A stretch of 64,000 bases of DNA. Origin: Ehrlichia sp028752135. Its GTDB lineage: Bacteria > Pseudomonadota > Alphaproteobacteria > Rickettsiales > Anaplasmataceae. The stretch's first letter is position 1, and each line of letters begins with the position of its first letter. The notes beneath the pieces were generated by a model. That model had not been told where the DNA came from, did no database searches, and was given only the letters and a program-made list of their open reading frames with translations. A program made the position numbers and the translations under genes. The stretch lies in NCBI GenBank assembly GCA_028752135.1, contig CP082782.1, forward strand, positions 930,001 to 994,000, given 5' to 3'. This document shows, in pieces, positions 1-9,790 of the stretch.

Positions 1-624
1 TCTGCACGTTTAGCACTTGTTATAGCAGAAATAACCAATGCTTTCTGTAAAACTATATAATCTGGTTTAGGATTATTAAGTAATGCATTATCATTCATCA
101 ATTTTGCAGTTAAATACTTATCTATACTTCCCCAATTTACTCCTATTCTAATAGGAATATCATGTTTTATTGCAAATTCAATAACATCATCAAAGTTTTT
201 ATCTCTCTTATTTCCAAAACCTATATTACCTGGATTAATGCGTATTTTACCTAAAATAGATGCATATTCTGGATAATGTTTTATCAATCTAGCAATTTCA
301 TATTGCCCACATCCTATTATCATCTTATCACTAAAACCATGCTCTACCAATACATCTCTAATATAAGGAACATTTTTTATTGCTTGTTCTGAATTAATTG
401 CAATTCTTACCAACTCAGAACCAGCTTTTGCTAATTCTAAAACCTCACATGCATCTTGATAAACATTTTCAGAACCACCTAATGCCATAGACTGGACTAC
501 TACAGGATTATTACCCCCCAATTACTACATCACCAACTTTAACTTCATAAGTTGATTTATTTTTTTTAATATAACTAAACAATTCTTCCTGATTTAAAAC
601 TTTATCTATAACATCACAATGCAT
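1..624 (-). CDS. ispG: 4-hydroxy-3-methylbut-2-enyl diphosphate synthase, N-terminal part, frameshifted
   Basis: IspG (GcpE) is the iron-sulfur enzyme that makes HMBPP in the MEP isoprenoid pathway. The reading starts at ATG 624-622 and runs ~35 codons to VGDVVIGG, where a stop appears. One frame away it continues NNPVVVQSMALGG and on through the barrel (for example IRINPGNIG and RIGVNWGS) to the window edge, so the 3' part with the cluster cysteines is outside. The break is at a run of six C on the + strand (514-519); five would restore GDVVIGGNNPVVVQSM, a signature stretch of the family. Identity is clear; whether the frameshift is real is not. Confidence 0.88.
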
Positions 625-793
625 ACAAAAACAACCTTATTTATTTATTAACAAATAAAATTACATAAAACTCTTCTAGACAAAAAAATAATTCTCTTAA
701 TGGAAAATTTACTTACACTATAATTATATATAAAAAACAATATTACTCACCAGGAAAATAGACATAACTAAGATATTAAAGAATTATTATTTT

Positions 794-2239
794 TTAGTAT
801 GAAGCTACATTCTCATATTCATAGTAGTAAGCTAGTGTATAATCTTCTTCATCATTATTTGTCATATTTTCGACTTGTTCCACAATACGCATAGGAATAT
901 TATTTTCTTCTTGAGAAATCTTTACCTGTTCATTTTGATCATTATGATCTATAGCAATAGGATTATGCTCATTAATTACTTTTACATCTCTTTCCATATT
1001 CAATGATTCATTATCCTGATTAGTACTATGTTTTACTTCTTGTATATCCTCTTCAACACCTTCTGGTTCTTTCAAAAATGAAAGAAAATGTACAGCTTTA
1101 TGAGTATGCTTTTGCTTACTATTTTCTTCAGAATCATGTTCTGGCAATTGTTTTATATCAGATTCAGGTTTAAGCAACACATGACTATTTACATCATCAT
1201 CATTTTTTTGTTTGTCATCATCTTTTGAAAATTTTAATAACGAACGCAACCCATTATCACGATCTTTAGTAACTAATTCTTCATTATCAGATTGGTTATC
1301 ATTATTTTTGTCTTCATTTCCCTTAGTTATTGGAATTTTATTATTAGTAACCTCAGGTTTTTTATCTTTAACATCAGAAGTTTTGTTTTCATCTTTTGTA
1401 ATTATTGGAATTTTAGTACTAATAACCTCAGGTTCTTTATCTTTAACATCAGAAGTTTTATTTTCATTTTTTGTAATTATTGGAATTTTAGTACTAGCAA
1501 CCTTAGGCTTTTTACCTTTAACATCAGAAGTTTTGTTTTCATCTTTTGTAATTATTGGAATTTTACTACTAATAACCTCAGGTTCTTTATCTTTAACATC
1601 AGAAGTTTTGTTTTCATCTTTTGTAATTATTGGAATTCTACTACTAATAACCTCAGGTTCTTTATCTTTAACATTAGAAGTTTTATCTTCATCTTTTGTA
1701 ATTATTGGAATTTTAGTACTAGTAACCTCAGGCTTTTTATCTTTAGTATTAGATGATTTATCATTACTTTCAGCTTTAATAATTTTAGATTCACTACTGC
1801 TACCTACTTTGATATGCTTATCTGTGACGCTGTTACTATGTATATCATCATCAACAACATCATCACTATCAAGATCTATAAACTTAGCCCCAGCTATATC
1901 AACTAAATTAATACCATTACCATCTATCATTAAATCATCATCTTCTTTTTCAGATAATATTTTTTCTAGTAATTGATCCACATTTTCTACTTGTACTTTT
2001 CTTTTTGTTTCATACTTTACAGCATTCTTGTTACCAATACCTGAAACCAATGCATCTCTACGCTCTTTATAGATTGAATAAGCACGAGAAAACTCTACAT
2101 TACTATCAAAAGCCTCTCCATCAGGATTATAAATAGGTGAGTATTTCCTACTAAATTGATATCCACTCCTATTTATACAAGAAACTATCAAAAATAAAAT
2201 TAATATCAATAATATATTTGAGATACCACGCCTAAACAT
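794..2239 (-). CDS. Lipoprotein with 25-residue tandem repeats
   Basis: I do not recognise a named family. The 481-residue product begins with a positive N-terminus and hydrophobic stretch ending in a lipobox, LIVSC, with Cys21 as the probable lipidated residue. Residues ~95-135 are acidic. Residues 166-315 are about six 25-residue units built on KDKEPEVISSKIPIITKDEN followed by KTSDV. The C-terminal third is acidic and hydrophilic with a Tyr-rich tail (YTLAYYYEYENVASY). Ehrlichia tandem-repeat proteins are major antigens, but the well-known ones are secreted without a lipoprotein signal, so this combination is notable. It lies between ispG and dxr on the same strand with its own long leader. 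A surface lipoprotein antigen is inference. Confidence 0.8.
   Translation of the reverse strand: MFRRGISNILLILILFLIVSCINRSGYQFSRKYSPIYNPDGEAFDSNVEFSRAYSIYKERRDALVSGIGNKNAVKYETKRKVQVENVDQLLEKILSEKEDDDLMIDGNGINLVDIAGAKFIDLDSDDVVDDDIHSNSVTDKHIKVGSSSESKIIKAESNDKSSNTKDKKPEVTSTKIPIITKDEDKTSNVKDKEPEVISSRIPIITKDENKTSDVKDKEPEVISSKIPIITKDENKTSDVKGKKPKVASTKIPIITKNENKTSDVKDKEPEVISTKIPIITKDENKTSDVKDKKPEVTNNKIPITKGNEDKNNDNQSDNEELVTKDRDNGLRSLLKFSKDDDKQKNDDDVNSHVLLKPESDIKQLPEHDSEENSKQKHTHKAVHFLSFLKEPEGVEEDIQEVKHSTNQDNESLNMERDVKVINEHNPIAIDHNDQNEQVKISQEENNIPMRIVEQVENMTNNDEEDYTLAYYYEYENVASY
1295..1744 (-). repeat. 75-bp tandem repeat inside the lipoprotein gene
   Basis: About six copies of a 75-bp unit encode the 25-residue repeats. 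The + strand phrase tttaacatcagaagtttt recurs every 75 bp (near 1367, 1442, 1517, 1592), slightly changed in the outer copies. The period is a multiple of three, so copy-number change keeps the frame. It also explains the long antisense open frames over the same bases. Confidence 0.93.
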
Positions 2240-2531
2240 CTAACACCTATAAGACATACTTCTTATTACAGTACATTTATACTAAATATACCATACTAAG
2301 TAAATGCATTATTTATAATATCAAAATAAATATATAACTAACCCTTAGAAACCCATTTGCAATAATTAATAATTTTTTAAAAAATCCACATTACTAACTA
2401 CAGCAAAGGTTCATATGATGGAATTGAATAACAATAGGAAATTTTGTCATATAAATAACACTTAGCTAAAACAAATCAGATGTTAACTAAATTATACAAT
2501 AATTGCAAACAATTTTAATACATATTTACCA

Positions 2532-3694
2532 TTAAGACAAATTACCAATAATACTATTTGCTATTTTTCTAGCTGTAACATCACAATCAAGAATATTTGA
2601 TAAAGAATTAATACGTCCATAATTAACTAAATCCAAAGTTTTGCAAATGATATTTATGATGTCTAAGAACCCTATCTTCTTATTCAAAAAGCATCTACTG
2701 CTACTTCATTTGCAGCATTTAAAATAATACTATTAGCATGAATGTTTGATGTACGCAGTATCTCAAATCCTAATTTTACCCCAGGAAATTTATAAATATC
2801 AGGTTTCATAAACGTAAGTTGATTACATAATGCTAAATTTAATTTCTTACATAGAACATTTGCTCTATTTGGCCAGAATAATGTGTACATAATTGAAATC
2901 TTCATGTCAGGTATAGACATAAATGCAATAGATGAACCATCTATATAAGATACTATACTATGTATTATAGATTCAGGATGTATAATTATATCCAACTTTT
3001 CTGCCCTTACTGAGAATAAATAGTAAGCTTCTATGACTTCAAGTGACTTATTAACCATAGTTGCACTATCAACAGATATTTTTTTACCCATTTTCCAAAC
3101 AGGATGTTTTATTGTATCTTGAATCGTTACACTTTTCATCCTTTCATAATCCATAGATAATAATGGTCCACCAGAAGCAGTTAAAGTAATCTTTTCCAAA
3201 TCCCTTTTTCCATTATTAGAAAGCATTTGAAAAATAGCGTTATGTTCTGAATCGACAGGAATAATATTAACGTTTTTTTCTTTTGCCAAATTAAGTAATA
3301 GTGTACCACCACATACTACACTCTCCTTATTCGCTAAGGCAATTACTTTAACACCTGCACTAATTAAATACGTCATAGGTATAAGTGCTGCTATCCCTAC
3401 AATAGCCATCATTGCATAATCCACATTTAATGACGCTGCCATTGCTAGTCCAGAATCTCCAGCACTTACTTTAATATTAGTACCAAACAATAAATCTTTT
3501 AATTCGTGATATAAATCAGCATTAGAAATCACCACCCTTTCTGCATTAACCAATCTAGCTTGAAAAGCTAATAACTGAACATTCGATTTTGCAACCAATA
3601 CCTTAACTCGATATTTATCAAGATCAGCAAAAATTATATCGATAATCATCTGACCAATAGCCCCAGTTGAGCCAAATATAGAAACCGTTTTCAC
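2532..3694 (-). CDS. dxr: 1-deoxy-D-xylulose 5-phosphate reductoisomerase, frameshifted near the 3' end
   Basis: DXR converts DXP to MEP using NADPH. The N-terminal nucleotide-binding motif is VSIFGSTGAIGQ. The metal and substrate site shows PVDSEHNAIFQ, and TLTASGGPLL and HPVWKMGKKISVDSATMVNK follow. The frame stops after NAANEVAVDAF, but the other frame continues LNKKIGFLDIIN to GNLS and a stop at 2532. One extra A in the A5 run at 2686-2690 joins them, giving about 387 residues, the usual length. I prefer the GTG at 3694 because the family starts right at this motif; an in-frame ATG at 3754 overlaps nuoN. It sits at the end of the nuoJ-N group. Confidence 0.87.
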
Positions 3695-3746
3695 ATACTC
3701 TATAATATTAATAATTTCAATACAGTATAATCTAATATTTAGACTA

Positions 3747-5168
3747 TTATCCATTAAAAAAATTAAAATGTAACAAATAACCTATAATATGTCTTATATA
3801 ACCAACAAAAACGAAAAACATAAGATTAATCAATACTGTAAATAATAAAATTAATGACAATTTTGCATTTATTGTCACACTGTTAGAATTATCATTTGAA
3901 TCAAAATACATCACCTTAATAATCCGTAAGTAGTAATAACATGAAATTACACTCACAAGAGCAAAAGTTACTGCTATTTTTATAAAACCATTCTCCATCA
4001 AATTAGATAATATATCATATTTAGCAAAAAAACCAGCTAAAGGTGGTATCCCTGCCATAGACAACATAGTTACAGCAAGACAAAATGCAATTATAGGAGA
4101 TCTATTATGCAATCCTGTTAAACTTGATAATTTACACTCATCATCTTGATATTGTATTAAAACAGAAAAAAGTCCTATATTCATGATAATATATAATAAT
4201 AAATACATCACAGCAGCTGTATTACTTGCAAAAGTATTCATTCCTAATGCAATTAACATATATCCCATATGTCCAATAGCTGCATAAGAAAATAACCTTT
4301 TTAAATTATCTTGTCTTATTGCTCCAAATGCTGAAACAAATATAGACAATATAGACACACAAATGATGATTTGTTGCCAATCCTTAGACAAATCAGGTAA
4401 TACCTCATTCAACAGCCTAATTAATAAAAGTATAAATGTACTCTTTGGAACTATAGAGAAAAATGCCGTCATAATAGTTGACGTACCTTGATAAACATCA
4501 GGAACCCACATATGAAATGGTGCTGCAGATAATTTAAAAAACATACTAATTAAAATGAGTACTACCCCTAAAATAGCTCCTAATGGAATATTTTCACTAT
4601 GAGTAAAGAAATTATATAACTCATAAAATCCAACATGTGTTGTATAACCATATAACATAGAAATTCCATACAGCATTATACAAGAAGATAATGCACTTAA
4701 TACAAAATACTTTATACCAGATTCAGAAGATTTAGTACTGCTCTTATCAAAACATGTAAGTGCATACAAAGTTATACTCTGTATTTCAAAAGATAAATAA
4801 AAAGAAAGCAAATTATTTGCAGAAATTAAAGTAATTAATCCAAAGACTGCAAATAAAATCATTATAGAAAATTCATAGCAATATTCTCGATTAGATGCTA
4901 TAAGCATAAACAAAACACTACTGCTAGAAAATAAAATTACAATTTTTGCAATAGAAATATACAAATCAGATTTTAAAAGCCCATCAAAAATTAATCTTGA
5001 TCCAGTCTCTAAATTTAGTACAACAATACCAATAGTAACAAGTAAACTAACTAATGAAAAAACATGTATAATTCTTTTATTTAGTACAATCCCTAACAAC
5101 AGGAAGATTAAAGATGAACTAACCAAAAAAATTTCAGGTATTATATAAATAAAATTATTCCAATACAT
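3747..5168 (-). CDS. nuoN: NADH-quinone oxidoreductase subunit N
   Basis: NuoN is one of the three antiporter-like proton-pumping membrane subunits of complex I. The 473-residue product is hydrophobic with about 14 membrane helices. Family stretches include ISANNLLSFYLSFEIQS, the broken-helix region KLSAAPFHMWVPDVYQG with the conserved Lys, and FSYAAIGHMGYMLI. I choose ATG 5168 (MYWNNFIYIIPE), 17 bp after nuoM; the longer frame from 5237 would overlap nuoM and adds residues not expected in the family. Confidence 0.93.
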   Translation of the reverse strand: MYWNNFIYIIPEIFLVSSSLIFLLLGIVLNKRIIHVFSLVSLLVTIGIVVLNLETGSRLIFDGLLKSDLYISIAKIVILFSSSSVLFMLIASNREYCYEFSIMILFAVFGLITLISANNLLSFYLSFEIQSITLYALTCFDKSSTKSSESGIKYFVLSALSSCIMLYGISMLYGYTTHVGFYELYNFFTHSENIPLGAILGVVLILISMFFKLSAAPFHMWVPDVYQGTSTIMTAFFSIVPKSTFILLLIRLLNEVLPDLSKDWQQIIICVSILSIFVSAFGAIRQDNLKRLFSYAAIGHMGYMLIALGMNTFASNTAAVMYLLLYIIMNIGLFSVLIQYQDDECKLSSLTGLHNRSPIIAFCLAVTMLSMAGIPPLAGFFAKYDILSNLMENGFIKIAVTFALVSVISCYYYLRIIKVMYFDSNDNSNSVTINAKLSLILLFTVLINLMFFVFVGYIRHIIGYLLHFNFFNG

Positions 5169-5185
5169 AATAATCTCAAATGCCG

Positions 5186-6637
5186 CTAAAGTAGAAAATT
5201 TCTTAAAGAAAATTGCTCCATGAATGGAGTTAAGCATTTTAACAAGACATAATAAGGATACAATCCAAGTAATAATATAAGAATAGCCAAAATAGTTAAA
5301 ACAAATAACTCATTCTTACTAAGATTACAATCAATTAAATCACAGTTTGGTACTCCCCAAATTATTTTCTTACACAAAAATAACATATATACAGCACCTA
5401 GTATAACTCCAATAGCAATCAAAACCGCAAATAGCTTAGAATAATGAAAAACTCCTAATATAGATAAAAATTCCCCTATAAACCCTGAAGTTCCAGGCAA
5501 AGCAATTGAAGCCATAGAAAAAAATATAAACATAATAGAAAATTTAGGCATTATTCCTGCCAAACCACTATATTTTGTTATCTCTAAAGTATGAGTACGA
5601 TTATAAAGCATACCAACACAAGTAAATAATGCGGCTGATATTAATCCATGACTAATCATCTGAAATACAGCACCTGATATCCCATACTCATTAAAAGAAA
5701 ATATCCCTGCAGTAACAAACCCCATATGAGCAATTGAAGAATATGCTATTAACTTTTTAATATTAGTCTGTACAAAAGAAATTAATGATGCATAGATTAC
5801 AGCGATAATACTTAATATTATTACAAAATTTGAAAAATATACACTAGCTTCTGGCAACATAGGAAGAGAAAATCTAAGTAATGCATACGTACCAATTTTA
5901 ATAAGAATACCTGCCAATAAGATAGACCCAACTGTTGGAGCTTGAACATGAGCATCAGGCAACCAAGTGTGAAAAGGTATAATAGGTATCTTAATAGCAA
6001 AAGAAATAAAAAATGCAATCCATATCCACTTCTGTGCAGTTAGATTTAAGTAATTTGATAAAACATAACTTAATTGTTCTATGTTACTTATTTTACCAGA
6101 AAAGAAGTATATATATAGTATTGCTATTAAAAATAACAAAGACCCACCTAAAGTATATAAAAATAATTTGAAAGTAGCATATATCCTATCTTCATGCCCC
6201 CAAATTCCTATGATGAAAAACATAGGAATTAATACAGATTCAAAAAAGATATAAAACATTATTATATCAAGAGAAGCAAATACTCCTACAGTTAGCCCTT
6301 CTAGTAACAATAATAAAGCAAGAAACATTCGTAAATTACTTATTTCCATATTATATAGGGTAAAAACAACACACAATAAAAACAAAAGAGTCGTTAATAA
6401 TAAAAGCGGCAATGATAATCCATCTATTCCTACAGAAAAACCTTGTGCTAGATCATATACAAATTGAAACCCTTGATATAAATAATCAAATTTAATAGCT
6501 ACAATAACATTTATAAAAAATGTAACAGTAACACACAATAAAGAAATAACCTTTACAAACAATGATTCTGCTTTAAAATTACTCACTGCTAATAAGCATG
6601 ACCCTAATATTGGAAACAAAATCATTAAAAATAGCAT
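5186..6637 (-). CDS. nuoM: NADH-quinone oxidoreductase subunit M
   Basis: This is the second antiporter-like subunit of complex I, an inner-membrane proton-translocating protein of 483 residues. Visible family features are IDGLSLPLLLLTT, FYIFFESVLIPMFFIIGIWG with the conserved Glu, FAIKIPIIPFHTWLPDAHVQAP with the conserved Lys, and IAYSSIAHMGFV. It lies 3 bp after nuoL and 17 bp before nuoN, so the three are almost certainly one transcript. Length and motifs are complete. Confidence 0.95.
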   Translation of the reverse strand: MLFLMILFPILGSCLLAVSNFKAESLFVKVISLLCVTVTFFINVIVAIKFDYLYQGFQFVYDLAQGFSVGIDGLSLPLLLLTTLLFLLCVVFTLYNMEISNLRMFLALLLLLEGLTVGVFASLDIIMFYIFFESVLIPMFFIIGIWGHEDRIYATFKLFLYTLGGSLLFLIAILYIYFFSGKISNIEQLSYVLSNYLNLTAQKWIWIAFFISFAIKIPIIPFHTWLPDAHVQAPTVGSILLAGILIKIGTYALLRFSLPMLPEASVYFSNFVIILSIIAVIYASLISFVQTNIKKLIAYSSIAHMGFVTAGIFSFNEYGISGAVFQMISHGLISAALFTCVGMLYNRTHTLEITKYSGLAGIMPKFSIMFIFFSMASIALPGTSGFIGEFLSILGVFHYSKLFAVLIAIGVILGAVYMLFLCKKIIWGVPNCDLIDCNLSKNELFVLTILAILILLLGLYPYYVLLKCLTPFMEQFSLRNFLL

Positions 6638-6640
6638 AGG

Positions 6641-8506
6641 TTAAAGTCCTACATTATTATAAATTAACCACATGATAATACTTATCAACCCTAACAGCAT
6701 GATAAATGCATAATCGAAAATAAAACCAGTCTGTATCTTAACACTACCTTTTGAGCAGGAATTCACTAATCTAGTAATACCACCTAACCCAAAATAATCA
6801 ATAATTTTTTTATCAACAACCCTTGAAAAGAAACTAGCAATATATCCAACAGGTATTGTAAATGTACAATTGTATAGTTCATTAAAATACCACTGATTAT
6901 ATAAAAATTTAAATAACCTATTGAATCTTAAACTACTAAAATAATTATAAAAATATCTTAGATAAGCACAGATTATCCCAAGAATACTCAAAATTAATGG
7001 TAATGATTTTACAATAAACCCAACTTCTTCATGTGTATGCAGTTTTATACTTTCTTTCCAAAATACAACATTATTAATTAATAATATGTTTTCTCCCCAC
7101 ATACCGGAAAATATAGAACCTACCGCTAATACCAATAAAGGTAAAAGCATGATTTTCCTTGACTCATATATTGAATCTTTTTTAAAATCAACCCCATGAA
7201 AAGCTAATATAATTAATCTCCAAGAATAAAAAGAAGTTAAAAATGCAACTAAATTACATACTATAAAAGTAACAGTATTTATATGATAACTATTCTCTAT
7301 AATCAAATCTTTTGAATAAAAACCAGCAAAAGGAAAAATACCTGCTAATGCTAAAGACCCTATCCAAGTCAATATATAAGTGAATGGTATTTGACGCCAA
7401 GAAGCACCCATTTTATAAATGTTTTGTTCATGTGCAGAATGAATTATATTACCAGCACATAAAAATAATAGCGCTTTAAAAAAAGCATGAGTCATGAGAT
7501 GAAATACAGCAGCACTATAAGCTGATAACCCGCATGCAATAAACATATACCCTAATTGACTACAGGTTGAATATGCAATAATTTTTTTTATATCGCTTTG
7601 TACAATAGCAACAGTTGCAGCAAATAAACAAGTACATGTTCCAACTGTAAGAATAACATTACGGGCTATTAATGACAATTCAAATAATGGAGAACACCTA
7701 GCAATAAGAAATACACCTGCTGTCACCATAGTTGCAGCATGAATTAATGCTGATGCAGGAGTAGGACCTTCCATTGCGTCAGGTAACCATGTGTGTAATC
7801 CAATCTGTGCAGATTTTCCCATACAGCCAATAAAAAGTAATAAGCATATCATATCTATATAAGGTACTTGATAACCAAAAAAATTAACTACACCTATAGT
7901 ATAATTTGAATCAAGCATACCAAACACTTTAACAAATTCTAAAGATCCAAATACCCAAAATACTGCTATAATTCCTAATATAAAAAAAAAATCTCCTATT
8001 CTATTAACAATAAATGCTTTCATAGCAGCTTTAGTAGCTGAAGTTTTCTCAAACCAAAATCCAATTAATAAATAGGAACATAAACCTACACCTTCCCAAC
8101 CAAAGAAAAGCTGTACAAAGTTATTACTTGTTACTAAAATTAACATGAAAAATGTAAATAATGATAAATAAGATAGAAATCTAGGTCCACTTGTATCATG
8201 AGACATATAACCTATCGAATATAAATGTACTATTGCTGACACTGTATTAACTATAATCAGCATAATAACACTTAAAGAATCTATATATAATGACCAATAA
8301 ACTTTTAATTTATAAACTTCAATCCAAGGAAATAAGTTAATAACATAACTATATTCAAAATTATAAAATAAGTACCACGATAATAATGATGAACAAATTA
8401 TCAAAAAAGCAGTAGAGAACTGAGCAAATAACCTATTACTTATCATTTTACCCAAAATAGCACCTATCAAAGGTAAAAAAACACATAAGAGCTCAATTTT
8501 AACCAT
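6641..8506 (-). CDS. nuoL: NADH-quinone oxidoreductase subunit L
   Basis: NuoL is the distal antiporter-like subunit of complex I with the long lateral helix. The ~621-residue protein shows the expected N-terminal helices, FFGWEGVGLCSYLLIGFW with the conserved Glu, GKSAQIGLHTWLPDAMEGPT with the conserved Lys, and IAYSTCSQLGYMF. The start is taken as ATG 8506 (MVKIELLC), preceded by GAGGATCAGG; a longer frame uses an upstream TTG at 8521 without a better site. nuoM follows 3 bp downstream. Confidence 0.95.
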   Translation of the reverse strand: MVKIELLCVFLPLIGAILGKMISNRLFAQFSTAFLIICSSLLSWYLFYNFEYSYVINLFPWIEVYKLKVYWSLYIDSLSVIMLIIVNTVSAIVHLYSIGYMSHDTSGPRFLSYLSLFTFFMLILVTSNNFVQLFFGWEGVGLCSYLLIGFWFEKTSATKAAMKAFIVNRIGDFFFILGIIAVFWVFGSLEFVKVFGMLDSNYTIGVVNFFGYQVPYIDMICLLLFIGCMGKSAQIGLHTWLPDAMEGPTPASALIHAATMVTAGVFLIARCSPLFELSLIARNVILTVGTCTCLFAATVAIVQSDIKKIIAYSTCSQLGYMFIACGLSAYSAAVFHLMTHAFFKALLFLCAGNIIHSAHEQNIYKMGASWRQIPFTYILTWIGSLALAGIFPFAGFYSKDLIIENSYHINTVTFIVCNLVAFLTSFYSWRLIILAFHGVDFKKDSIYESRKIMLLPLLVLAVGSIFSGMWGENILLINNVVFWKESIKLHTHEEVGFIVKSLPLILSILGIICAYLRYFYNYFSSLRFNRLFKFLYNQWYFNELYNCTFTIPVGYIASFFSRVVDKKIIDYFGLGGITRLVNSCSKGSVKIQTGFIFDYAFIMLLGLISIIMWLIYNNVGL

Positions 8507-8621
8507 AAACCTGATCCTCAATCATATTGATCATAAATCAATTAAAGTAATTAATTTTAATTAGTCAACAAATTACATGTTTAATTTTACCACTTAGCAA
8601 ATACGCAAAAAATCATACTAA

Positions 8622-8948
8622 TTATTCTTTCATCTTATTTGCTGTTTCAATATCAATATTTCCACAATTCCTAAAGTACACTACAATAATAGCTAAACCT
8701 ACTGCAGATTCTGCAGCAGCAACTGTTAATATAAACATTACAAACACTTGTCCCAGGATATTGTCAAGATATACCGAAAATGCAGTAAAATTGATATTAA
8801 TTGCTAATAACATTAATTCTATTGACAATAAAATAGTAATTATATTTTTACGATTAATAAAAATCCCAGATACACCAATAGTAAATAGAATAGCACCTAA
8901 AATAAGAAAATGATTTAAAGTAATACCAGCATCAGTTAGAATCTTCAT
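8622..8948 (-). CDS. nuoK: NADH-quinone oxidoreductase subunit K
   Basis: NuoK is a small three-helix membrane subunit of the complex I proton channel, here 108 residues. SIELMLLAININF carries the conserved membrane Glu and VAAAESAVGLAIIVVYFR the second. The start overlaps nuoJ by 17 bp, a typical translationally coupled pair, and an AAGGGG motif precedes the ATG. A gap of 115 bp separates it from nuoL. Confidence 0.95.
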   Translation of the reverse strand: MKILTDAGITLNHFLILGAILFTIGVSGIFINRKNIITILLSIELMLLAININFTAFSVYLDNILGQVFVMFILTVAAAESAVGLAIIVVYFRNCGNIDIETANKMKE

Positions 8949-9534
8949 AATCTACCCCTTCTTTCACTTTTACATTAACATACTTTACAGAAGATGATCG
9001 TCTAACTTGAGCATCTATATTTTGCCTACGTATACTGCCACCTTTAGTACGTAAAGTTAATACTAAAGATCCAATTATTGATATTAAAAGCAATACACCA
9101 GATAAATGAAATATATACATGTATTTTGTATATATTAAATTACCAATAGCAATAACATTACTTGTATAAGGTATAGGATCTGATACTAATTCAGTTGTTG
9201 CAGACTGTTTGATAATAAACACTATATTAACCAGCAATATAATTCCACAAAGTAACCCTATAGTAAGATACTTTGTAAAACCATTTTTAAATCTTGAATA
9301 ATTTATATCTAACATCATAACTACAAACAAAAATAATACAGCTACAGCACCTACATATACTATTATAACTAGCATTGCTATTAATTCTGCACCTAATAAA
9401 ACAAACAAAGTACTAGATATAAAAAATGTTAAAATTAAAAATAAGACTGAATAGACAGGATTAGATACATAAATTACAGCTATAGATGACAATACTATTA
9501 ATACTGTAAAAAAGTGAAATAAAAAATAAATCAT
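8932..9534 (-). CDS. nuoJ: NADH-quinone oxidoreductase subunit J
   Basis: NuoJ is the five-helix membrane subunit of complex I. The 200-residue product has the family core AELIAMLVIIVYVGAVAVLF followed by LFVVMMLDI, and a hydrophilic C-terminal tail (LRTKGGSIRRQNIDAQVRR). It is the first gene of the nuoJ-K-L-M-N group. The promoter presumably lies in the 256 bp upstream, but I see no clear -35/-10 pair. Confidence 0.94.
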   Translation of the reverse strand: MIYFLFHFFTVLIVLSSIAVIYVSNPVYSVLFLILTFFISSTLFVLLGAELIAMLVIIVYVGAVAVLFLFVVMMLDINYSRFKNGFTKYLTIGLLCGIILLVNIVFIIKQSATTELVSDPIPYTSNVIAIGNLIYTKYMYIFHLSGVLLLISIIGSLVLTLRTKGGSIRRQNIDAQVRRSSSVKYVNVKVKEGVDYEDSN

Positions 9535-9790
9535 TACATTTATATCTGTTAATAATTAACAAATCCAATAAAAATTAGCTTAGAGTATAACAACATAAAA
9601 TGTTCAAGTAAACCATTAATTATATGACTTAAGCTACATCATTTAACGGTCATTACTCAATGATTAACAATACAACTATTACAGAAATATAAATATTGAC
9701 AAAAAATATCTACAACCCATTGCTTAATAAATAACTTACTAAATTTTAAGTACTTTTAGAAAAATTATCTATACATGCTATTTCTTACTC

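Noticed and set aside
1212..1976. Long + strand frames (254 and 154 codons) over the repeat lipoprotein
   Set aside because: They are antisense to the 75-bp repeats, stay open only because the period is a multiple of three, and have repetitive hydrophobic sequence without ribosome sites.
1..3754. Loss of the MEP pathway through pseudogenisation of ispG and dxr
   Set aside because: Both breaks are one-base homopolymer changes with intact coding on each side, ispH is intact, and unrelated essential genes show the same pattern.
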